Source: Leptolyngbya sp. SIO4C5 (GTDB taxonomy: Bacteria; Cyanobacteriota; Cyanobacteriia; Phormidesmidales; Phormidesmidaceae). From it: a stretch of DNA of 8,392 bases. This document shows, in pieces, positions 6,540 through 8,392 of the stretch (within the stretch, counting starts at the first letter, position 1; each line of letters begins with the position of its first letter). A program made the position numbers and the translations under genes. A model generated the notes under the pieces. The model saw nothing but the letters and a program-made list of their open reading frames with translations. It had not been told where the DNA came from and did not search any database. Location of the stretch: contig JAAHIC010000152.1 in NCBI GenBank assembly GCA_010671965.1, positions 1-8,392 of the forward strand, given 5' to 3'.

Positions 6540-6725
6540 AGTTCTGCCTCTTCATAGATGAGTTAATCCTAATGGATCAGTTTAGGGGGTGGATCTGAGA
6601 AAATTCTGAGGATGCGGTGCCGTTGTGTACTGGGCGATGGCGTGATGAAGCCGCAGCAGGGCACCGAACCCTGTCGCCACAGAGATTTCTTTATTAGTCT
6701 GGGACTTACACCCTAAAGCGTTTTG
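6540..6725 (-). other. Structured spacer between acetolactate synthase and the small ORF
   Basis: This 186-nt gene-free stretch follows the acetolactate synthase stop and could be its 3' UTR, the leader of the small ORF, or both. It holds two overlapping hairpin options. One is CAGGG (6657-6661) with CCCTG (6669-6673) around a 7-base loop. The other is CGGTGCC (6615-6621) with GGCACCG (6660-6666) around a 38-base loop. They share bases 6660-6661, so they cannot form together. I see no T-run terminator and no convincing -35/-10 pair; TAGGAT on the - strand near 6570 is only a weak -10 candidate. No known riboswitch or small RNA consensus is recognised. Confidence 0.3.
6547..6550 (-). promoter_or_regulatory. 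Ribosome-binding site of the 55-residue ORF
   Basis: GAGG, within AAGAGGC on the - strand, lies seven bases before the ATG at 6539. It is the main sequence evidence that this short frame is translated. Confidence 0.5.
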
Positions 6726-8372
6726 CTAAACTAAACAGCTCAAATCCTCAGTTTTTTGGCTGAACAGTAAATTCTCGCGGTAGTCAACGGGGCAGTCGAT
6801 GACGACGGGTACGTCCTGTTCTAGCGCTTCCCGCAGCGTTGGCGCAAAATCTTCTGTGGCCTCAATCCGATAGCCCTTCAAGCCCATACTCTCGGCAAAC
6901 TTAACAAAGTCCGGATTCTTGAAGTGGACAAAGGCCGATTCGCCGTAGTGATTATGCTGCTTCCACTCAATCAGACCATAGCCGCCGTCGTTGAAAATGA
7001 TGGTGACAAAGTTGGCCCCCACCCGCAGCGCCGTTTCTAGTTCTTGACAGTTCATCATGAAGCCGCCGTCGCCGGTAGCAGCCACCACTTTGCGACTGGG
7101 ATGAACCAGCTTGGCCGCGATCGCCCCTGGAATCGCAATCCCCATCGCCGCAAAGCCGTTGGAGATCAGACAGGTGTTAGGCCGCATACAGTGATAGTTG
7201 CGGGCAATCCACATTTTGTGAGCGCCCACGTCGGAAATGACAATATCCTCAGCCCCCATCACCTGCCGCAGATCGTAAATTAGCTTTTGTGGCTTGATCG
7301 GAAACTCAGCATCGTTGGCATACTGCTCATAGTCGGCTCGAATTTCCTCTCTGAGGCTGACGGCATAGGATTCGGGTAAACCCTGGCGATCGACCCGCTT
7401 CAGAATTTCCTGCAGTGAATCAGCAATATCGCCTACCACCTCCACGCGGGGAATATAGCTGCTGTCAATTTCGGCCTGAGTCAAATTGATATGCAAAATG
7501 GGAATTTCGCTATTGGGATTCCAGCGCTTGGGCGAAAACTCTACCAGGTCATAGCCCACCGCAATCACCAAGTCGGCTTTTTCGAGGGCGCAGCTAATAA
7601 AGTCGCGCTGCTGCAGGCCCAGCGTCCACAGGGAAAGGGAGTGAGTGTAGGGAATGACGCCTTTGCCCATAAAGGTATTGGCCACTGGAATATTCAGATG
7701 AGTGGCAAACTCGGTCAGGGTTTCACTGGCATCGGCTCGAATCGCCCCATTGCCCACCAAAATGATGGGATTAGTCGCCTGAGAAATGGCTACCGCTGCC
7801 TGCTGAATGCTGTGAATTGAGGCAAAGGTTCTTTCCCGACTGTCAGGGCGCAGCGGCATCCCTTTGGCTGCCATACTGGCAATATTTTCGGGCAGGTCAA
7901 TATGGACTGCGCCTGGTTTCTCTGTTTGGGCCAGCTTGAAGGCTTTGCGAATGATTTCAGGCGTATTGCTAGGCCGCACAATCTGCGTGTTCCATTTGGT
8001 TACGGGAGAGAACATCGCTACCAGGTCAAGGTACTGGTGGGACTCAATGTGCATGCGGTCAGTGCCTACCTGACCTGTGATCGCCACTAAAGGAGCGCGA
8101 TCGAGGTTGGCGTCGGCTACTCCCGTCATCAGGTTGGTAGCTCCCGGCCCCAGGGTAGAAAGACAAACCCCAGCTTTACCCGTCAGTCGTCCATAGACAT
8201 CGGCCATAAAGGCTGCTCCCTGCTCGTGCCGGGTGGTGATGAACTGGATGGAGGAATGTTTGAGGGCCTGCAGAATCTGCAGGTTTTCTTCGCCGGGAAC
8301 GCCGAAAATGTATTCTACGCCTTCATTTTCCAGGCAGCGAACTAGCAATTCAGCGGTGTTGAGTTCAGTCAT
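6726..8372 (-). CDS. Acetolactate synthase, large (catalytic) subunit, AlsS-like
   Basis: Thiamine-diphosphate enzyme that condenses two pyruvates to 2-acetolactate with loss of CO2, for valine/leucine or acetoin synthesis. At 548 residues it has the full three-domain layout. The Pyr domain has catalytic Glu50 in TRHEQGAAFMADVYGRLTGK (47-66) and GPGATNLMTGVADAN (75-89). The central domain includes VIAVGYDLVEFSPKRWNP (269-286). The PP domain has the ThDP/Mg motif GDGGFMMNCQELETALR (434-450) ending in FNDGGYG (460-466). RHEQxAAFMA, the YDxxExxPKxWN segment and the PVDYxxN ending (528-533) match catabolic AlsS (FAD-independent) better than anabolic IlvB. From memory it resembles Synechocystis slr2088 (called ilvG). 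No small regulatory subunit gene is adjacent. The ATG at 8372 matches where I recall homologues starting, but no ribosome-binding site is visible and the frame is open to the window edge, 20 bases further on. A pyruvate- or benzoylformate-decarboxylase-like role is possible but less likely. Confidence 0.93.
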   Translation of the reverse strand: MTELNTAELLVRCLENEGVEYIFGVPGEENLQILQALKHSSIQFITTRHEQGAAFMADVYGRLTGKAGVCLSTLGPGATNLMTGVADANLDRAPLVAITGQVGTDRMHIESHQYLDLVAMFSPVTKWNTQIVRPSNTPEIIRKAFKLAQTEKPGAVHIDLPENIASMAAKGMPLRPDSRERTFASIHSIQQAAVAISQATNPIILVGNGAIRADASETLTEFATHLNIPVANTFMGKGVIPYTHSLSLWTLGLQQRDFISCALEKADLVIAVGYDLVEFSPKRWNPNSEIPILHINLTQAEIDSSYIPRVEVVGDIADSLQEILKRVDRQGLPESYAVSLREEIRADYEQYANDAEFPIKPQKLIYDLRQVMGAEDIVISDVGAHKMWIARNYHCMRPNTCLISNGFAAMGIAIPGAIAAKLVHPSRKVVAATGDGGFMMNCQELETALRVGANFVTIIFNDGGYGLIEWKQHNHYGESAFVHFKNPDFVKFAESMGLKGYRIEATEDFAPTLREALEQDVPVVIDCPVDYRENLLFSQKTEDLSCLV

Positions 8373-8392
8373 GGGAGTTGTGGCAGAGATGG

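Larger units (their letters stand above)
1043..7124. repeat. Dispersed HIP1 octamers (GCGATCGC), 14 copies
   Basis: Copies begin at 1043, 1856, 2199, 3106, 3771, 4292, 4305, 4774, 5329, 5384, 5668, 6299, 6464 and 7117. One copy per roughly 65 kb is expected by chance, so this is strong enrichment and the main pointer to a cyanobacterium. Most copies lie inside coding sequence, two of them only 13 bp apart (4292 and 4305). The copy at 6299-6306 lies just before the fusion gene's ATG. Confidence 0.9.

Noticed and set aside
6295..6725. tRNA or known small RNA in the 431-nt gap
   Set aside because: No cloverleaf, T-loop or anticodon-arm pattern was found on either strand, and nothing resembled the small RNA consensus sequences I know (6S, Yfr1, tmRNA).

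Overview
The window looks like the chromosome of a cyanobacterium. The octamer GCGATCGC (HIP1) occurs 14 times in 8.4 kb, where well under one copy is expected by chance. The protein sequences also have cyanobacterial character: a Met/Gly-rich, Lys-tailed Ffh, and a PlsY-like/PEP-synthase-like fusion that I associate with cyanobacteria. I cannot name the species. There is no sign of phage, an insertion sequence, CRISPR, tRNA or rRNA.

Layout. At the left edge is the 3' part of ffh (SRP GTPase) on the + strand. Its first 38 bases are not native order: they are a reverse-complement copy of ffh itself, forming a 21-bp inverted repeat, most likely a fold-back artefact at a contig end. Everything else is on the - strand. 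In its own 5'->3' direction, from the right edge: an AlsS-like acetolactate synthase (8372-6726); a 186-nt leader with two competing hairpins; an unrecognised 55-residue small ORF with a good ribosome-binding site (6539-6372); a perfect 13-bp-arm hairpin (6362-6332); a 980-residue fusion of a PlsY-like membrane domain to a PEP-synthase/rifampin-phosphotransferase-like enzyme (6294-3352); a 138-residue winged-helix-like conserved hypothetical (3251-2835); and cobQ/cbiP, cobyric acid synthase (2763-1267), which ends 13 nt from the convergent ffh stop.

How they work together. No shared pathway is evident. ffh serves co-translational membrane targeting, cobQ serves cobamide synthesis, and acetolactate synthase serves branched-chain amino acids or acetoin. 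The 138-residue gene and cobQ (71 nt apart) could be co-transcribed. The small ORF, the hairpin and the fusion gene are also arranged so that they could share one transcript.

Most worth a second look is the 980-residue fusion. It has an intact ATP-grasp domain and phosphohistidine swivel domain, no PEP/pyruvate barrel, a divergent middle domain, and an N-terminal PlsY-like membrane domain whose acyltransferase motifs are badly eroded. This suggests a membrane-tethered ATP-dependent phosphotransferase of unknown substrate. Second is the small ORF with its structured leader and trailing hairpin.
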